DNA of 19,547 bases from Actinomycetes bacterium (GCA_029779995.1 JAKOZM010000279.1:1-19547); one strand, 5' to 3'. Shown: positions 7,661-15,888, numbered from the stretch's first letter. Made by a program: numbers and translations. The notes: generated by a model not told the origin, from the sequence alone.

Positions 7661-8548
7661 CGCCGGGCGGCGGGAGACGACGAGACGATCCACGATGAGC
7701 GAAATCACGCAGAGACCGGCCAAGGCCGCGCCCACAACAACATAGGCAGTGATCCACGGCGCCACCAGCAACTCACCTACCGCCCGGGTGATCGTCCAGT
7801 CCGCGGAATCTGCGCCGCTGACCGTCCACGTGCTCTTGAGCAGCAGGGCTGCGCCCGCCAGGATCACCGCGGTCACGCCCGAGGCGACCGCCAACGCCCG
7901 CGTGCGGCCACGATCCAAAGCGACCAGCGCAACGGCACTGGCTGCCATGACCAAAACGCTGGGCAGCAGGGCGTCGCGCACCAGGACCAGCGGGGTCCGC
8001 ATCCAGTCCGGGGGTAGTGGCACCGGCACGCTCAATCCAGGGAGGTCCAAGGCATCCAGCGGGACCTCGACCGGCCCCAGGGACACCGTTTCGCCGGCTA
8101 GCAGTTCGTCGAGATCGAAGTTGGCTTCACCTTGGCCGAGATCTGCCTGCAGGCCGGGCTGGCCAAGCGAGTCCTGCTCGAGCCAGGCCACGAAGACGTT
8201 GTGGATTTGCGTGGCCATCCCCAGCATCGCCCGCTCGCCGGGTTGGGAGTTGACGGCGCCGTTCACCAGCCCCGCCACCGTCGGCTCAGCCCTGTCCAGC
8301 AGGAAGTCGGCCTGAGTGGCGAAGAGGGGCACGGTGTCCGCGACCCACGTGCGGGCGTCCTGCATGACCTGCGCGGTCGCGCGGTCGGTGATCTCGGCGT
8401 CCACATTCTCGATCTGCAGGATCTCGGTCATGGTGGCTCGGAAGGCCTGCTCATCAAGGATCCTCTCATTGAGCCACCAGGAGGCCGGTGCGATCAGCCA
8501 GCAGGCGATCCAGACCAGGGTCGCCGTGACGATCCCCACTGCTCTCAC
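7658..8548 (-). CDS. Predicted four-helix membrane protein between lipB and lipA
   Basis: I do not recognise a named family. The 296-aa protein has an N-terminal helix (about residues 3-24), a long segment of about 165 residues predicted outside the membrane, and three C-terminal helices (about 193-211, 219-237 and 261-287). The outer segment contains [20 protein letters not shown] and an acidic stretch near 135-165. This plan, with an N-terminal helix and a repeated 'V/ITDRxT' type region followed by C-terminal helices, recalls uncharacterised actinobacterial integral membrane proteins; that is a weak impression. GTG 8548-8546 is chosen because it overlaps the lipB stop as GTGA and starts directly at the first helix; the longer open frame upstream is antisense-like noise inside lipB. 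Coupling to lipB suggests co-expression, not a proven role in lipoate metabolism. Confidence 0.75.
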   Translation of the reverse strand: MRAVGIVTATLVWIACWLIAPASWWLNERILDEQAFRATMTEILQIENVDAEITDRATAQVMQDARTWVADTVPLFATQADFLLDRAEPTVAGLVNGAVNSQPGERAMLGMATQIHNVFVAWLEQDSLGQPGLQADLGQGEANFDLDELLAGETVSLGPVEVPLDALDLPGLSVPVPLPPDWMRTPLVLVRDALLPSVLVMAASAVALVALDRGRTRALAVASGVTAVILAGAALLLKSTWTVSGADSADWTITRAVGELLVAPWITAYVVVGAALAGLCVISLIVDRLVVSRRPA

Positions 8549-9174
8549 GTGGGCGCTGCCGTGGGGAGCAGAATCTCGACCGCTTGCATGATCGACTCGG
8601 CAACCGCATCCATCTCGAACGAGGTCCCGGTCTCTTCCCGCAGCGAGGTGACCCCGGCATCGCTGATTCCACACGGCACAATGCGGTCGTAGGCGTGCAG
8701 ATCCGCGTTGACGTTCAGGGCGAAACCGTGCATCGTCACCGCGCGGGCCACGCGAACGCCGACAGCCGCGATCTTGCGTTGGGGGACGCCATCCACCCAG
8801 ACACCGCTGCGGCCTGCCACTCGCTGCGCGTTCACGCCGAAGTGTTCGCACGTGCCGATCAGCAGTTCCTCCAAACGCCGTACGTGACCCACGACATCCA
8901 TGGGCTCGGACAGGCGCAGGATCGGATAACCGACCAGCTGCCCGGGCCCGTGCCATGTGATCCGGCCGCCTCGATCCACCTCAACGACCGGCGTGCCGTC
9001 CAAGGGCATGTCCTCGGGCTGGGTGCGGCGACCTGCTGTGTAGACATCGGGGTGTTCGAGCAGCAGCAGGGTGTCCGGCATGTCACCGCAGACCACAGCC
9101 GCGTGGATCTCGCGCTGCAACTCCCAGGCCTCTTTGAAGGGAACGACACCGAGGCGACGGACTTGGACAGGCAC
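8545..9174 (-). CDS. lipB: Octanoyltransferase LipB
   Basis: Transfers octanoate from acyl carrier protein to lipoyl-domain lysines, the first step of lipoate assembly. With this start it is 209 aa, near the E. coli length of 213. Motifs: [16 protein letters not shown] (35-50), [12 protein letters not shown] (68-79), the catalytic Lys134 in RKIAAVG, and the catalytic Cys168 in [13 protein letters not shown]. Two starts compete: ATG 9210 and GTG 9174. I prefer GTG 9174 because TACCCT ends exactly seven bases before it, and the protein then begins close to the conserved VRRLG segment. ATG 9210 has neither a Shine-Dalgarno site nor a -10 box at leaderless spacing. Its stop overlaps the membrane-protein start. 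Confidence 0.95.
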   Translation of the reverse strand: MPVQVRRLGVVPFKEAWELQREIHAAVVCGDMPDTLLLLEHPDVYTAGRRTQPEDMPLDGTPVVEVDRGGRITWHGPGQLVGYPILRLSEPMDVVGHVRRLEELLIGTCEHFGVNAQRVAGRSGVWVDGVPQRKIAAVGVRVARAVTMHGFALNVNADLHAYDRIVPCGISDAGVTSLREETGTSFEMDAVAESIMQAVEILLPTAAPT

Positions 9175-9181
9175 GGTTACC

Positions 9182-9187
9182 AGGGTA
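9182..9187 (-). promoter_or_regulatory. Leaderless-type -10 box for lipB
   Basis: On the minus strand TACCCT ends seven bases before GTG 9174. It lies inside the longer frame that would start at ATG 9210, so it is also the main argument for the shorter LipB. Confidence 0.45.
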
Positions 9188-9224
9188 GTCCTGATCAACC
9201 GAGTGGCCATAGTTGTGGACAAAA

Positions 9225-9246
9225 CACCCACGTCGCGTCGTGGGTG
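9225..9246. repeat. Perfect 8-bp inverted repeat in the lipB / small-gene divergent region
   Basis: CACCCACG (9225-9232) and CGTGGGTG (9239-9246) flank the six-base spacer TCGCGT. It lies 16 bases before the ATG at 9262, where the -35 region of that gene would be, and 51 bases before the lipB GTG on the other strand. It could be an operator for one or both genes, or a hairpin. Confidence 0.5.
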
Positions 9247-9249
9247 GGG

Positions 9250-9255
9250 CACAGT
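9250..9255 (+). promoter_or_regulatory. Possible weak leaderless -10 box for the 135-aa gene
   Basis: CACAGT keeps only the A at position 2 and T at position 6 of the -10 consensus, but ends exactly six bases before ATG 9262. There is no Shine-Dalgarno site. Weak on its own. Confidence 0.25.
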
Positions 9256-9261
9256 AACCCC

Positions 9262-9669
9262 ATGCAGGCATCGATCCAGTACGACACCGCTTTGCGGCGG
9301 TTGCTGCAGAAGTTGCTGGTCGTCCGTCATGCCCACCTGCGGCCTCTGCAAGCGATCAGGGTGAGCGACTCCGACATGGCTTTGCACTACGGTCAGCCCG
9401 GACCGTGCCAAGCCGCCTGCGGCGGACTTGGCGGCGCCCTGCGGGCGGTGCACGCGGCAGGTCTGTGGGTAGGGGCGCTGGTCGAGTGCGTAGGCCTGGA
9501 CGAGACCGGTCGGGTCGTGTTGTCCGGGGTCGGGTCCAGCTGGAACCTGTCGGACCCCTTCGCGGGTCATCCGTCGACGACCGGTTATGACCTGCGGGTC
9601 GGCTGGCGGCAACGCGGTGATCTGTTGCAACTCCAAGACATCGAATGTGCCCTGACCCGTTGCGCGTGA
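9262..9669 (+). CDS. Small protein resembling a degenerate, truncated protein-kinase core
   Basis: 135 aa with no confident family. Codon third positions are mostly G or C, like its neighbours, and it exactly fills the gap between lipB and the TIGR01777 gene, so I consider it real. Seen in the protein: [11 protein letters not shown] (22-32), [16 protein letters not shown] (57-72) and [15 protein letters not shown] (77-91). Their order resembles a Ser/Thr kinase: strand beta-4 (RHPHLVPL), helix E running into the catalytic loop (L..AL.AVHAAG..H.D), then beta-7/8 and the DFG region. In that reading the HRD is WVGA, DFG is GVG, and the Gly-rich loop and VAIK lysine are absent, so it could not be an active kinase. 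Cysteines at 49, 53, 76, 129 and 134. The kinase link is my inference. Confidence 0.6.
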   Translation: MQASIQYDTALRRLLQKLLVVRHAHLRPLQAIRVSDSDMALHYGQPGPCQAACGGLGGALRAVHAAGLWVGALVECVGLDETGRVVLSGVGSSWNLSDPFAGHPSTTGYDLRVGWRQRGDLLQLQDIECALTRCA

Positions 9670-9674
9670 TGCGG

Positions 9675-10556
9675 CTACCGGGCCGACTCGATCATGCTCT
9701 TGATGTCGGGCTGATCCCAGATGAACCCGGCCTGCTCGAGCACCCTGGGCACGATGCGCTGGCTGGCCAAGGTGTCTTGCGCGAACTCACCGAGGACTGC
9801 CTTGAGCGCGAAGCCCGGGACGGGGATCACCGTGGGACGCTTCAGGATCTCACCCATGGCCTTGGTGACCTCGGCGTTCGTGACCGGCCGCGGGCCGACC
9901 AGGTTCACCGGGCCCTCAATGTCCTGCGTGAGCAGGAAGACCAGGGCTCGCACTTCGTCGGTAAGCGAGATGGCCGGCCAGTACTGCTTGCCGGAACCAA
10001 GTTTGCCTCCGATGCCGGCTTTGAAGATGGGGAACAGTTTCTGCCAGGCCCCACCGCGGCTGGACACCACGAGCCCGGTACGGGCGAAGGCCACCCGTAG
10101 CCCGGCAGTGACGGCGGGCGCAGCGGCGGCCTCCCAGCGCTGCACTACGTCGGCGAGAAAGCCCTCTCCTTGCGGTCCGCTCTCGTCGGTGATCCGGTCG
10201 CCGGTGTCGCCGTAGTAGCCCACCGCAGAGCCGCACACGAGGACCCGCGGTCCCTCGGTGGCGTGTGCCATGGCCGTGGCGATCGTGGCAGTCCCGTCAA
10301 CTCGACTGCGCAGGATCTCCTGCTTGTACGCGTCCGTCCAGCGCTTGTCACCGACGCCAGCACCTGCCAAGTGAACAATCGCGTCCATGCCGGCGAGCAG
10401 GGCCGGATCCAGTGCTGTCCCGGGTTGCCATGGGATCTCCATGACGTCGGTGCTCGGATGGCGCACGAATCGCACCACCTGGTGACCCTCCCGCCGCAAG
10501 TCCGCGCCGAGCGCGGATCCGATCAGTCCTGATGCCCCGGTGATGCCGATCCTCAT
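9675..10556 (-). CDS. TIGR01777 family NAD(P)-binding epimerase-like protein
   Basis: Extended short-chain dehydrogenase-like protein, 293 aa, of unknown substrate. The Rossmann motif GASGLIG (residues 7-13) opens the protein right after MRIGIT. The family landmarks [12 protein letters not shown], a WQ.LFP.FK.G.GG.LG stretch and ISLTDEV are visible. The C-terminal segment ([20 protein letters not shown]) fits the DUF1731 region that ends TIGR01777 proteins; the family is called YfcH-like in E. coli. The frame is open 80 codons further upstream, but that is noise; ATG 10556-10554 begins directly at the conserved strand. It converges on the 135-aa gene with five bases between stops and is divergent from the GAP-like gene. 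Position beside lipB and the E2 gene matches Rv2216 in M. tuberculosis, from memory. Confidence 0.9.
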   Translation of the reverse strand: MRIGITGASGLIGSALGADLRREGHQVVRFVRHPSTDVMEIPWQPGTALDPALLAGMDAIVHLAGAGVGDKRWTDAYKQEILRSRVDGTATIATAMAHATEGPRVLVCGSAVGYYGDTGDRITDESGPQGEGFLADVVQRWEAAAAPAVTAGLRVAFARTGLVVSSRGGAWQKLFPIFKAGIGGKLGSGKQYWPAISLTDEVRALVFLLTQDIEGPVNLVGPRPVTNAEVTKAMGEILKRPTVIPVPGFALKAVLGEFAQDTLASQRIVPRVLEQAGFIWDQPDIKSMIESAR

Positions 10557-10562
10557 ATGTCC

Positions 10563-10568
10563 AGTCTG
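10563..10568 (-). promoter_or_regulatory. Possible weak leaderless -10 box for the TIGR01777 gene
   Basis: On the minus strand CAGACT ends six bases before ATG 10556. It matches TAnnnT except for the first base. No convincing Shine-Dalgarno sequence is present, and the divergent gene begins 54 bases away. Confidence 0.3.
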
Positions 10569-10597
10569 TCCGATACCGATGGCGCCGCAAGCCCGGG

Positions 10598-10603
10598 TAG
10601 GCT
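10598..10603 (+). promoter_or_regulatory. Leaderless-type -10 box for the GAP-like membrane protein
   Basis: TAGGCT ends seven bases before ATG 10611. It is the same hexamer found before lipA and the DUF4191 gene. It also decides against the longer frame starting at 10557, whose first ATG overlaps the start region of the divergent gene. Confidence 0.5.
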
Positions 10604-10610
10604 CGCCGGG

Positions 10611-11285
10611 ATGGGGCATCTGTTGGTGACGGTCCTGCCGCTGGGTCTGGCAGCTGCGGTGACTCCGACCCTTTTCGCCCTGCAAGTGCTCGTGGTTTCC
10701 GGGCCCTCCTGGCAGCCTCGAGCGCTGGCTGTGATGGCCGGCTCGGGGGCCGTCTTCGTGATCGTCTTCGCGGTCATCCTGGCGGGGCTGAGTCAACTGC
10801 CGGACGCGGGGACGGGCAAGGCCTCCCGGGCGGAGTACTGGATCGAATTCACCTGCGGGGTGGTCCTGTTGCCGTTGGCCGTCTGGATGTTACGTCCGCA
10901 TCCCAACGCCGACGCCAAGCTCGAGAAGAAGGTCCGCGGGTACGCCAACCATGCCTCCCCGTGGGTCTTCGCAGGACTGGCCGCCTACATGTCGGTGACC
11001 GACTTCTCCTCGCTGGTGCTGGTTGTGCCGGCGCTGCACGACATCACCTCGTCGGCTGTGCCGGTGCTGGGCAAGGCGAGTGTCGTGCTCATCCTGTTCA
11101 CGCTGGTCATGTTTCCCATTTGGTCGCCGCCCCTGGCTGTGCGTGTCACCGGCGAGCGGGGCGTGCGGATGCTGACCCGGGTGTACGACGCGCTGATGAA
11201 CCACCAGGTTCAGGTCATGGGTGCCGTGGCCGCGGTGCTCGGTCTGGTGCTGGCGTATCGCGGCTACCAGGGGCTGTGGGGCTGA
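10611..11285 (+). CDS. Six-helix membrane protein, GAP/SfLAP-like (LysE-superfamily-like)
   Basis: Integral membrane protein of 224 aa. It has six predicted helices (about residues 5-28, 38-60, 73-91, 112-137, 143-170 and 202-220), and the first carries LGLAAAVTPTLFALQVLV with a central proline. That opening, the size and the helix spacing resemble the GAP (sulfolipid-1-addressing protein) family, which is distantly like LysE-type exporters; in mycobacteria some members help export surface lipids. No substrate can be read here. I start at ATG 10611, which begins just before the first helix and has TAGGCT seven bases upstream, rather than at 10557. It is divergent from the TIGR01777 gene (54 bases between starts) and convergent with sucB. 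Confidence 0.7.
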   Translation: MGHLLVTVLPLGLAAAVTPTLFALQVLVVSGPSWQPRALAVMAGSGAVFVIVFAVILAGLSQLPDAGTGKASRAEYWIEFTCGVVLLPLAVWMLRPHPNADAKLEKKVRGYANHASPWVFAGLAAYMSVTDFSSLVLVVPALHDITSSAVPVLGKASVVLILFTLVMFPIWSPPLAVRVTGERGVRMLTRVYDALMNHQVQVMGAVAAVLGLVLAYRGYQGLWG

Positions 11286-11309
11286 GGAAACCCGTTCGTG
11301 CGCCTGCCG

Positions 11310-12968
11310 TCAGACGTCGAACTCCCCAGACTCCAACCGTTGCTTCATCAGCGACAGGAATCGCGCCGCATCCGCACCGTCGACGAGGCGATGGTCGTAG
11401 GTCAAGGCCAGGTACATCATCGACCGAATGGCCAGGGCGTCCTGGCCGGTGTCGTCGGTGATCACGATCGGCCGCTTCACCACTGCGCCAGTGCCCAAGA
11501 TCGCCACCTGCGGTTGGTTGATGATCGGGGTATCGAACAGCGCGCCACGGCTGCCGGTATTGGTCAGAGTGAAGGTTCCCCCTGACAACTCGTCCGGACT
11601 CACCTTGTTGGTGCGGGTGCGTGCCGCAAGGTCGGCGATCTGCCGGGCGAGTCCGGCGATGTTGAGGTCTCCCGCGGCGTGGATGACGGGCACCAGCAGG
11701 CCACGGTCGGTGTCGACGGCGATGCCTAGGTTCTCCGCCTCGTGGTAGGTGACCGTACCGGCGGCCATGTCCATCGACGCGTTCACCTGCGGGAACTGCT
11801 TGAGTGCCTCACAGGCCGCCTTCGCAAAGAACGGCATGAACGACAACTTGACGCCCTCCCTGGCCAAGAACTCGTCCTTCACACGGCTGCGCAGCAGAGC
11901 GATCCGGGTGACATCCACCTCAACCACGGTCGTGAGCTGGGCGGAGACGGCCAAGGACTCCACCATGCGGGTGGCGATCACTTTGCGCAGGCGGCTCATC
12001 GGCTCCGTGGTGCCGCGCAGTCGGGGGGCCGGGGCGGCGGGTGCGGGGGCGGCGGGTGCGGGGGCGGCAGTGGCGGCAGCAGGCGCGGGTGCTGGCGCTG
12101 CTTTGGCCGTGGCAGCTGCCAACACGTCCTGCTTGCGGATGCGGCCACCGACACCAGTGCCCGTGACGGTGCTCAGATCGACATTGCGGTCTTTGGCCAG
12201 TTTGCGCACGATCGGCGTGACGTACACATCGCCGTCAGATGCTGCCGGCGCGGGCACCGCGGGGGTGGGTGCGGGGGCCGTTGCGGTTGGCGGGGCTGGT
12301 GCTGGTGCCTGAGGTGCCGGTGGCTGCTGTGCGGCTGGTGCCGGAGGAGGGGTAGGCGCGGGAGCTGCCGCGGCGGGCGCTCCGCCGCCGATGACTGCCA
12401 GGACCGCACCGACTTCGACAGTCTCGTCCTCACTGACGCGGATCTCGCTGACAACACCAGCTGCCGGCGACGGGATCTCGGTGTCCACCTTGTCGGTGCT
12501 CACCTCGAGCAGTGGCTCGTCAACGGCCACGCTGTCGCCGACCTGCTTGAGCCAGCGGGTCACGGTGCCTTCGGTGACGCTCTCACCCAGTGCCGGCAGT
12601 GTCACGTTGGTGCCCTCACCGCTGGCAGGCGCTGCTGGGGATGGTGCAGGCGCAGCAGCGACAGGCTCCGGTGCGGGCTCAGGCGTCGGCGGGGCGGCTA
12701 CCGGCTCGGGCGCTGGCGCAGCCGATTCTGCGGAGTCGGAGATCACGGCCAACTCGCCGCCCACCTCTACGACGTCGTCTTCGCCAGCCTTGATCGCAGT
12801 GATGACCCCGGCCACCGGCGAGGGAATCTCGGTGTCCACCTTGTCGGTGCTCACCTCCAGCAGTGGCTCATCAACGGCCACGCTGTCGCCGACCTGCTTG
12901 AGCCAGCGCGTGACGGTTCCCTCGGTGACGCTCTCACCGAGTTGGGGCATCGTGACCGACGTCGCCAT
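11310..12968 (-). CDS. sucB: 2-oxoacid dehydrogenase E2 (dihydrolipoamide acyltransferase) with two lipoyl domains
   Basis: Core acyltransferase of the pyruvate and/or 2-oxoglutarate dehydrogenase complex, 552 aa. Order: lipoyl domain 1 (residues 1-77, lipoylated Lys43 in STDKVD), Ala/Pro linker, lipoyl domain 2 (about 119-195, Lys160), a long Ala/Pro linker, the E3-binding domain (about 249-285), a third linker, and the catalytic domain from about 318 with DHRLVDGAD (His526, Asp530). The two lipoyl domains are nearly identical, also at DNA level. The start ATG 12968 has AAGGAG seven bases before it and lies 18 bases after lpdA, so E3 and E2 are probably co-transcribed. Actinobacteria commonly share this E2 between PDH and OGDH (M. 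tuberculosis DlaT); which acyl group is used cannot be told here. No E1 gene is in the window. Confidence 0.95.
   Translation of the reverse strand: MATSVTMPQLGESVTEGTVTRWLKQVGDSVAVDEPLLEVSTDKVDTEIPSPVAGVITAIKAGEDDVVEVGGELAVISDSAESAAPAPEPVAAPPTPEPAPEPVAAAPAPSPAAPASGEGTNVTLPALGESVTEGTVTRWLKQVGDSVAVDEPLLEVSTDKVDTEIPSPAAGVVSEIRVSEDETVEVGAVLAVIGGGAPAAAAPAPTPPPAPAAQQPPAPQAPAPAPPTATAPAPTPAVPAPAASDGDVYVTPIVRKLAKDRNVDLSTVTGTGVGGRIRKQDVLAAATAKAAPAPAPAAATAAPAPAAPAPAAPAPRLRGTTEPMSRLRKVIATRMVESLAVSAQLTTVVEVDVTRIALLRSRVKDEFLAREGVKLSFMPFFAKAACEALKQFPQVNASMDMAAGTVTYHEAENLGIAVDTDRGLLVPVIHAAGDLNIAGLARQIADLAARTRTNKVSPDELSGGTFTLTNTGSRGALFDTPIINQPQVAILGTGAVVKRPIVITDDTGQDALAIRSMMYLALTYDHRLVDGADAARFLSLMKQRLESGEFDV
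12475..12590. repeat. Direct repeat copy A: DNA encoding lipoyl domain 2 of sucB
   Basis: About 116 bases that match 12826-12941 with only about seven differences by eye. The copies are offset by 351 bases, exactly 117 codons. The encoded residues are identical from GESVTEG through TEIPSP. Codons as well as residues are kept, which suggests recent duplication or gene conversion. Confidence 0.85.
12826..12941. repeat. Direct repeat copy B: DNA encoding lipoyl domain 1 of sucB
   Basis: Partner of the repeat at 12475-12590, in the same orientation and reading frame. Similarity falls off sharply on both sides, towards the linker and towards the start codon region. Confidence 0.85.
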
Positions 12969-12986
12969 AGCAGTTCTCCTTGTAGG

Positions 12987-14357
12987 TCAGGCGTGTGCGT
13001 GCAGGGGTTTGCCAGCGAGGGCAAGGTGCGCCTCGCCCATGGCTTCGTTCTGCGTCGGGTGGGCATGGACGAGAGCGGCGACATCTTCGGGGTAGGCCTC
13101 CCAGTTGTAGATCAACTGGCCTTCTCCGATCAGTTCCCCGACACGACTTCCGACCATGTGGATACCGACCACAGGACCGTCCTTCTGCCGCACCAATTTG
13201 ATGAAACCCTGGGTGCCGAGGATCTGGCTCTTCCCGTTGCCGCCGAGGTTGTACTCGTAGGCTTCGACCTCGCCGAACTTGGCGGCGGCCTGTGCCTCGG
13301 TGTAGCCCACACTGGCAACCTCTGGCTCACAGTAGGTGACCCGCGGGATACCGGCCTCATCGATCGGCTGCGGGTTGAGCCCCGCCAGATGCTCCGCGAG
13401 GTAGATGCCCTGGGCGAAGCCACGGTGGGCCAACTGCAGGCCCGGCACGATGTCACCGACGGCGTACACGCCCGGCACGTTGGTCTGCAGGTACTGGTCG
13501 ACGGGGACGAAACCACGATCCATGGTCACGCCGTTCTCCTCGTAGCCGATGCCCGCTGTCCGCGGGCCGCGGCCAACGGCGACCAGCAGTAGGTCGGCCG
13601 TGAAGGTCTTGCCGTCCTCCAGGGTCACGGTGACGCTGTTCTCGTCCTGGGTGGCGGAGGCGAATCGCACGCCGAGACTGAAGGCGATCTTGCGCTTGCG
13701 GTACGCCCGCTCCAGCGCCTTGGAGCACGCCTCATCCTCTGCGGGAACCAGATGTGGCAGGGCTTCGATGATCGTGACGTCGGTGCCGAACGACTTCCAG
13801 ACGCTGGCGAACTCGACGCCGATCACCCCTCCACCGAGCACGATCACGCTGCTCGGCACATAGTCCAGATTCAATGCCTGGTCGCTGGTGATGATGCGCC
13901 CGCCGATGTCCAGACCGGGCAGGCTGCGGGCGAATGATCCGGTGGCCAGCACGACGGCCTTGCCGCGGTAGGTCTGGCCGTTGACCTCCACTGCGTCCTT
14001 GCTGGCCAGGCGGCCGGTGCCGGTCACGTAGGTGATGGCACGGCTTTTCACCAGCCCCTGTAGACCCTTGTAAAGGCGGCTGACCACGCCGTCCTTGTAG
14101 GAGTTGACCCCGGCCATATCGATGCCGTCCAGCGTGGCCTGGACGCCGAAGGCGGAGCTCTCGCGGGTGGAGTCTGCGACCTCCGCGGCGTGCAGCAGCG
14201 CCTTCGTGGGGATGCAGCCACGGTGCAGGCACGTGCCACCGAGTTTGTCCTCCTCGATCAACACCACCTTCTTGTCCAGTTGGGCAGCTCGCAGCGCACA
14301 GGCGTATCCGCCGCTGCCGCCACCCAGGATCACGATGTCGTAGAGGTCCTCGGCCAC
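12987..14357 (-). CDS. lpdA: Dihydrolipoyl dehydrogenase (E3)
   Basis: FAD flavoprotein, 456 aa, that reoxidises dihydrolipoyl groups on E2 (and the glycine-cleavage H protein) with NAD. Motifs: FAD-binding GGGSGG (residues 12-17), redox-active disulfide in GGTCLHRGCIPTK (Cys43 and Cys48), NAD-binding VLGGGVIGVEFA, second FAD motif GVYAVGD, and the interface catalytic pair in HPTQNEA (His433, Glu438). The start is GTG 14357-14355, supported by GAGGAG five bases upstream. It sits between pepA (66 bases) and sucB (18 bases), so it is likely translated with its E2 partner from one message. In M. tuberculosis, lpdC lies elsewhere as I recall, so the E3-E2 pairing here differs from that genome. 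Confidence 0.96.
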   Translation of the reverse strand: MAEDLYDIVILGGGSGGYACALRAAQLDKKVVLIEEDKLGGTCLHRGCIPTKALLHAAEVADSTRESSAFGVQATLDGIDMAGVNSYKDGVVSRLYKGLQGLVKSRAITYVTGTGRLASKDAVEVNGQTYRGKAVVLATGSFARSLPGLDIGGRIITSDQALNLDYVPSSVIVLGGGVIGVEFASVWKSFGTDVTIIEALPHLVPAEDEACSKALERAYRKRKIAFSLGVRFASATQDENSVTVTLEDGKTFTADLLLVAVGRGPRTAGIGYEENGVTMDRGFVPVDQYLQTNVPGVYAVGDIVPGLQLAHRGFAQGIYLAEHLAGLNPQPIDEAGIPRVTYCEPEVASVGYTEAQAAAKFGEVEAYEYNLGGNGKSQILGTQGFIKLVRQKDGPVVGIHMVGSRVGELIGEGQLIYNWEAYPEDVAALVHAHPTQNEAMGEAHLALAGKPLHAHA

Positions 14358-14382
14358 GCGTACTCCTCACTCGTTTCCTCTG

Positions 14383-14407
14383 CGCATCCTTTCAGGCAAA
14401 GGACGCG
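14383..14407 (-). terminator. Hairpin between pepA and lpdA without a U-tract
   Basis: Ten-base arms with one mismatch (CGCATCCTTT at 14383-14392, AAAGGACGCG at 14398-14407) enclose a five-base loop. The hairpin lies 17 bases after the pepA stop. In the minus-strand reading no T-run follows, so it is at best a weak or Rho-assisted terminator; it might instead protect or attenuate an lpdA-sucB message. Confidence 0.35.
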
Positions 14408-14423
14408 GGGGCTAGTCGTAAAC

Positions 14424-15854
14424 CTATCGGCAGTGGCGCCGAGCCAACTCCACCAGCGTGCGGGTCGCGAAGCCGGTCCCACCACGCGGGATGTACCCGA
14501 ATTCAGCGCTCTCATTGAAAGCCGGCCCGGCGATGTCCAGATGGGCCCACGCGATGTCGTCGGGGACGAACGCCTTGAGGAACAGTCCGGCGTAGAGCAT
14601 GGCGCCGAATGGTTCGCCGGTGTTCTTCAGGTCCGCGACCTGCGACTTCAAGCCCGGGCGCAGTGCCTCCGGCAGCGGCATCGGCCAGAACTTCTCCCCG
14701 GCCTGCCGGCCAGCGGCGATGATCTGGTCGGCGAGGTGCTCATCGTTACCCATCACCGCGGCAATCCGAGTGCCCAGGGCCACCATCTGAGCGCCCGTCA
14801 GAGTGGCCACGTCGATGATCGCATCCGGTCGCTGCTCACCGGCCAGGACCAACACGTCAGCCAATACCAGCCGGCCCTCGGCATCGGTGTTCAGCACCTC
14901 GACAGTCGTGCCTCCCCGCATGGTGAGAACGTCGCCGGGCCGTTGTGCAGTTCCACTGGGCATGTTCTCCGCGCAGGCAAGGTAGGCGGTGACTCGCACG
15001 GGAAGGGCGAGTTCGGCGATGGCGCGGGTCGCGGCCAGGACAGCGGCGGCACCGGCCATGTCGCACTTCATCGTCTCCATGCTCTTGGCGGGTTTCAGAC
15101 TCAGCCCCCCGGAGTCGAAGGTGATGCCCTTGCCGACGAACGCCAAGTGAGCCTTGCTGGCTTTCGGGGTGTACTCCATGAGGACCAGCCGTGGCGGATT
15201 CGATGACCCCTGACCCACGCCGATCAGGCCACCCATCGCTTCGGCGGCCAGGCGCTCGGTGTCCCACGCCGCCACTGTCACAGGCAGGTCCTGGAACTGG
15301 GCACGGGCGGTGGTGGCGAGGTCCTCGGGCGTGAGGTCGCCGGGAGGGGTGTTGACGAGGTCTCGGGCCAGGATCGTGGCGGCTGTTTCGCAGACGGCAG
15401 CCTTCTTCACCGCGGTGCGCACTGAGCGGGGTGCCGAGGTCGTGACCACCACCGTGCCGACGTCGGATCGCTTCCCCGTGCCCCGGAACAGGGGTGTGTG
15501 CGCGGCGAGCAACGCTGCCTCGCACACGGCTGACAGCGTCGGGGCGTCGTCGTTGGGAAACGCCACGGCGACCGTGCGGGCAGCGCCCGCGGCCCGCACG
15601 CCATCTCCGACGGCTTCTCGCAGATCGGCACCGAGGGTCACGGCGACCACGGAATCAGCGGCGAGAGGCTCCGGTGCCGGGATGCGCCAGGTCCCTGCCG
15701 CCGATCCATCGCAGCCGACGCGTGACAAGTCCGCTTCGAGGCGTTGCCGCAGTTCGTCGGACAGACCCGCAGCGACCAACTCCGGCCCTGGTCCCACCGC
15801 CACCACAACCACATCGGCGCGGGGGAGGGCATCAGTGATCTTCAGAATCGTCAC
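14424..15854 (-). CDS. pepA: Leucyl aminopeptidase (peptidase family M17)
   Basis: Cytosolic two-metal aminopeptidase, 476 aa, releasing N-terminal residues from peptides. An N-terminal macro-like domain (to about residue 165) is followed by the catalytic domain. Metal and catalytic residues are seen as Lys242, Asp247, Lys254, Asp265, then Asp324, Glu326 and Arg328 in NTDAEGR, with the same spacing as in bovine lens aminopeptidase. The frame is open for 83 codons further upstream, but that crosses into gcvT. GTG 15854-15852 (VTILKITDALPRADVV) is chosen because it begins at the first conserved strand and has TAGGGT seven bases before it. It is divergent from gcvT with only 40 bases between starts, and lies upstream of lpdA-sucB, matching pepB near gcvT in M. 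tuberculosis. Confidence 0.95.
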   Translation of the reverse strand: MTILKITDALPRADVVVVAVGPGPELVAAGLSDELRQRLEADLSRVGCDGSAAGTWRIPAPEPLAADSVVAVTLGADLREAVGDGVRAAGAARTVAVAFPNDDAPTLSAVCEAALLAAHTPLFRGTGKRSDVGTVVVTTSAPRSVRTAVKKAAVCETAATILARDLVNTPPGDLTPEDLATTARAQFQDLPVTVAAWDTERLAAEAMGGLIGVGQGSSNPPRLVLMEYTPKASKAHLAFVGKGITFDSGGLSLKPAKSMETMKCDMAGAAAVLAATRAIAELALPVRVTAYLACAENMPSGTAQRPGDVLTMRGGTTVEVLNTDAEGRLVLADVLVLAGEQRPDAIIDVATLTGAQMVALGTRIAAVMGNDEHLADQIIAAGRQAGEKFWPMPLPEALRPGLKSQVADLKNTGEPFGAMLYAGLFLKAFVPDDIAWAHLDIAGPAFNESAEFGYIPRGGTGFATRTLVELARRHCR

Positions 15855-15861
15855 GTGGTCA

Positions 15862-15867
15862 ACCCTA
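15862..15867 (-). promoter_or_regulatory. Leaderless-type -10 box for pepA
   Basis: On the minus strand TAGGGT ends seven bases before GTG 15854; no Shine-Dalgarno sequence is present. It shares the 40-base pepA/gcvT gap with the gcvT -10 box. Confidence 0.5.
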
Positions 15868-15882
15868 TGCGCCGCCGATCGG

Positions 15883-15888
15883 TAGCGT
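15883..15888 (+). promoter_or_regulatory. Leaderless-type -10 box for gcvT
   Basis: TAGCGT ends six bases before ATG 15895. A GGAG is present at 15889-15892, but it lies only two bases before the ATG, too close for a normal Shine-Dalgarno site. Confidence 0.5.

Noticed and set aside
9175..9210. LipB starting at ATG 9210 ([12 protein letters not shown])
   Set aside because: No Shine-Dalgarno or leaderless box fits it, whereas GTG 9174 has TACCCT at exactly seven bases. It remains possible.
12000..12110. GGGGGCGGCGGGTGCG-type tandem repeats as a repeat element
   Set aside because: They are just the codons of the Ala/Pro linker of the E2 protein.
11742..13592. A 616-codon open frame on the plus strand opposite sucB and lpdA
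   Set aside because: It is the antisense shadow of two unmistakable enzymes. Its Gly/Arg/Cys-rich composition mirrors the Ala/Pro linkers of sucB, and it has no family motifs.
14190..15206. A 338-codon plus-strand frame opposite pepA and the start of lpdA
   Set aside because: It spans two real minus-strand genes with clear catalytic motifs, and its His/Gln/Arg-rich sequence is typical of antisense frames in G+C-rich DNA.
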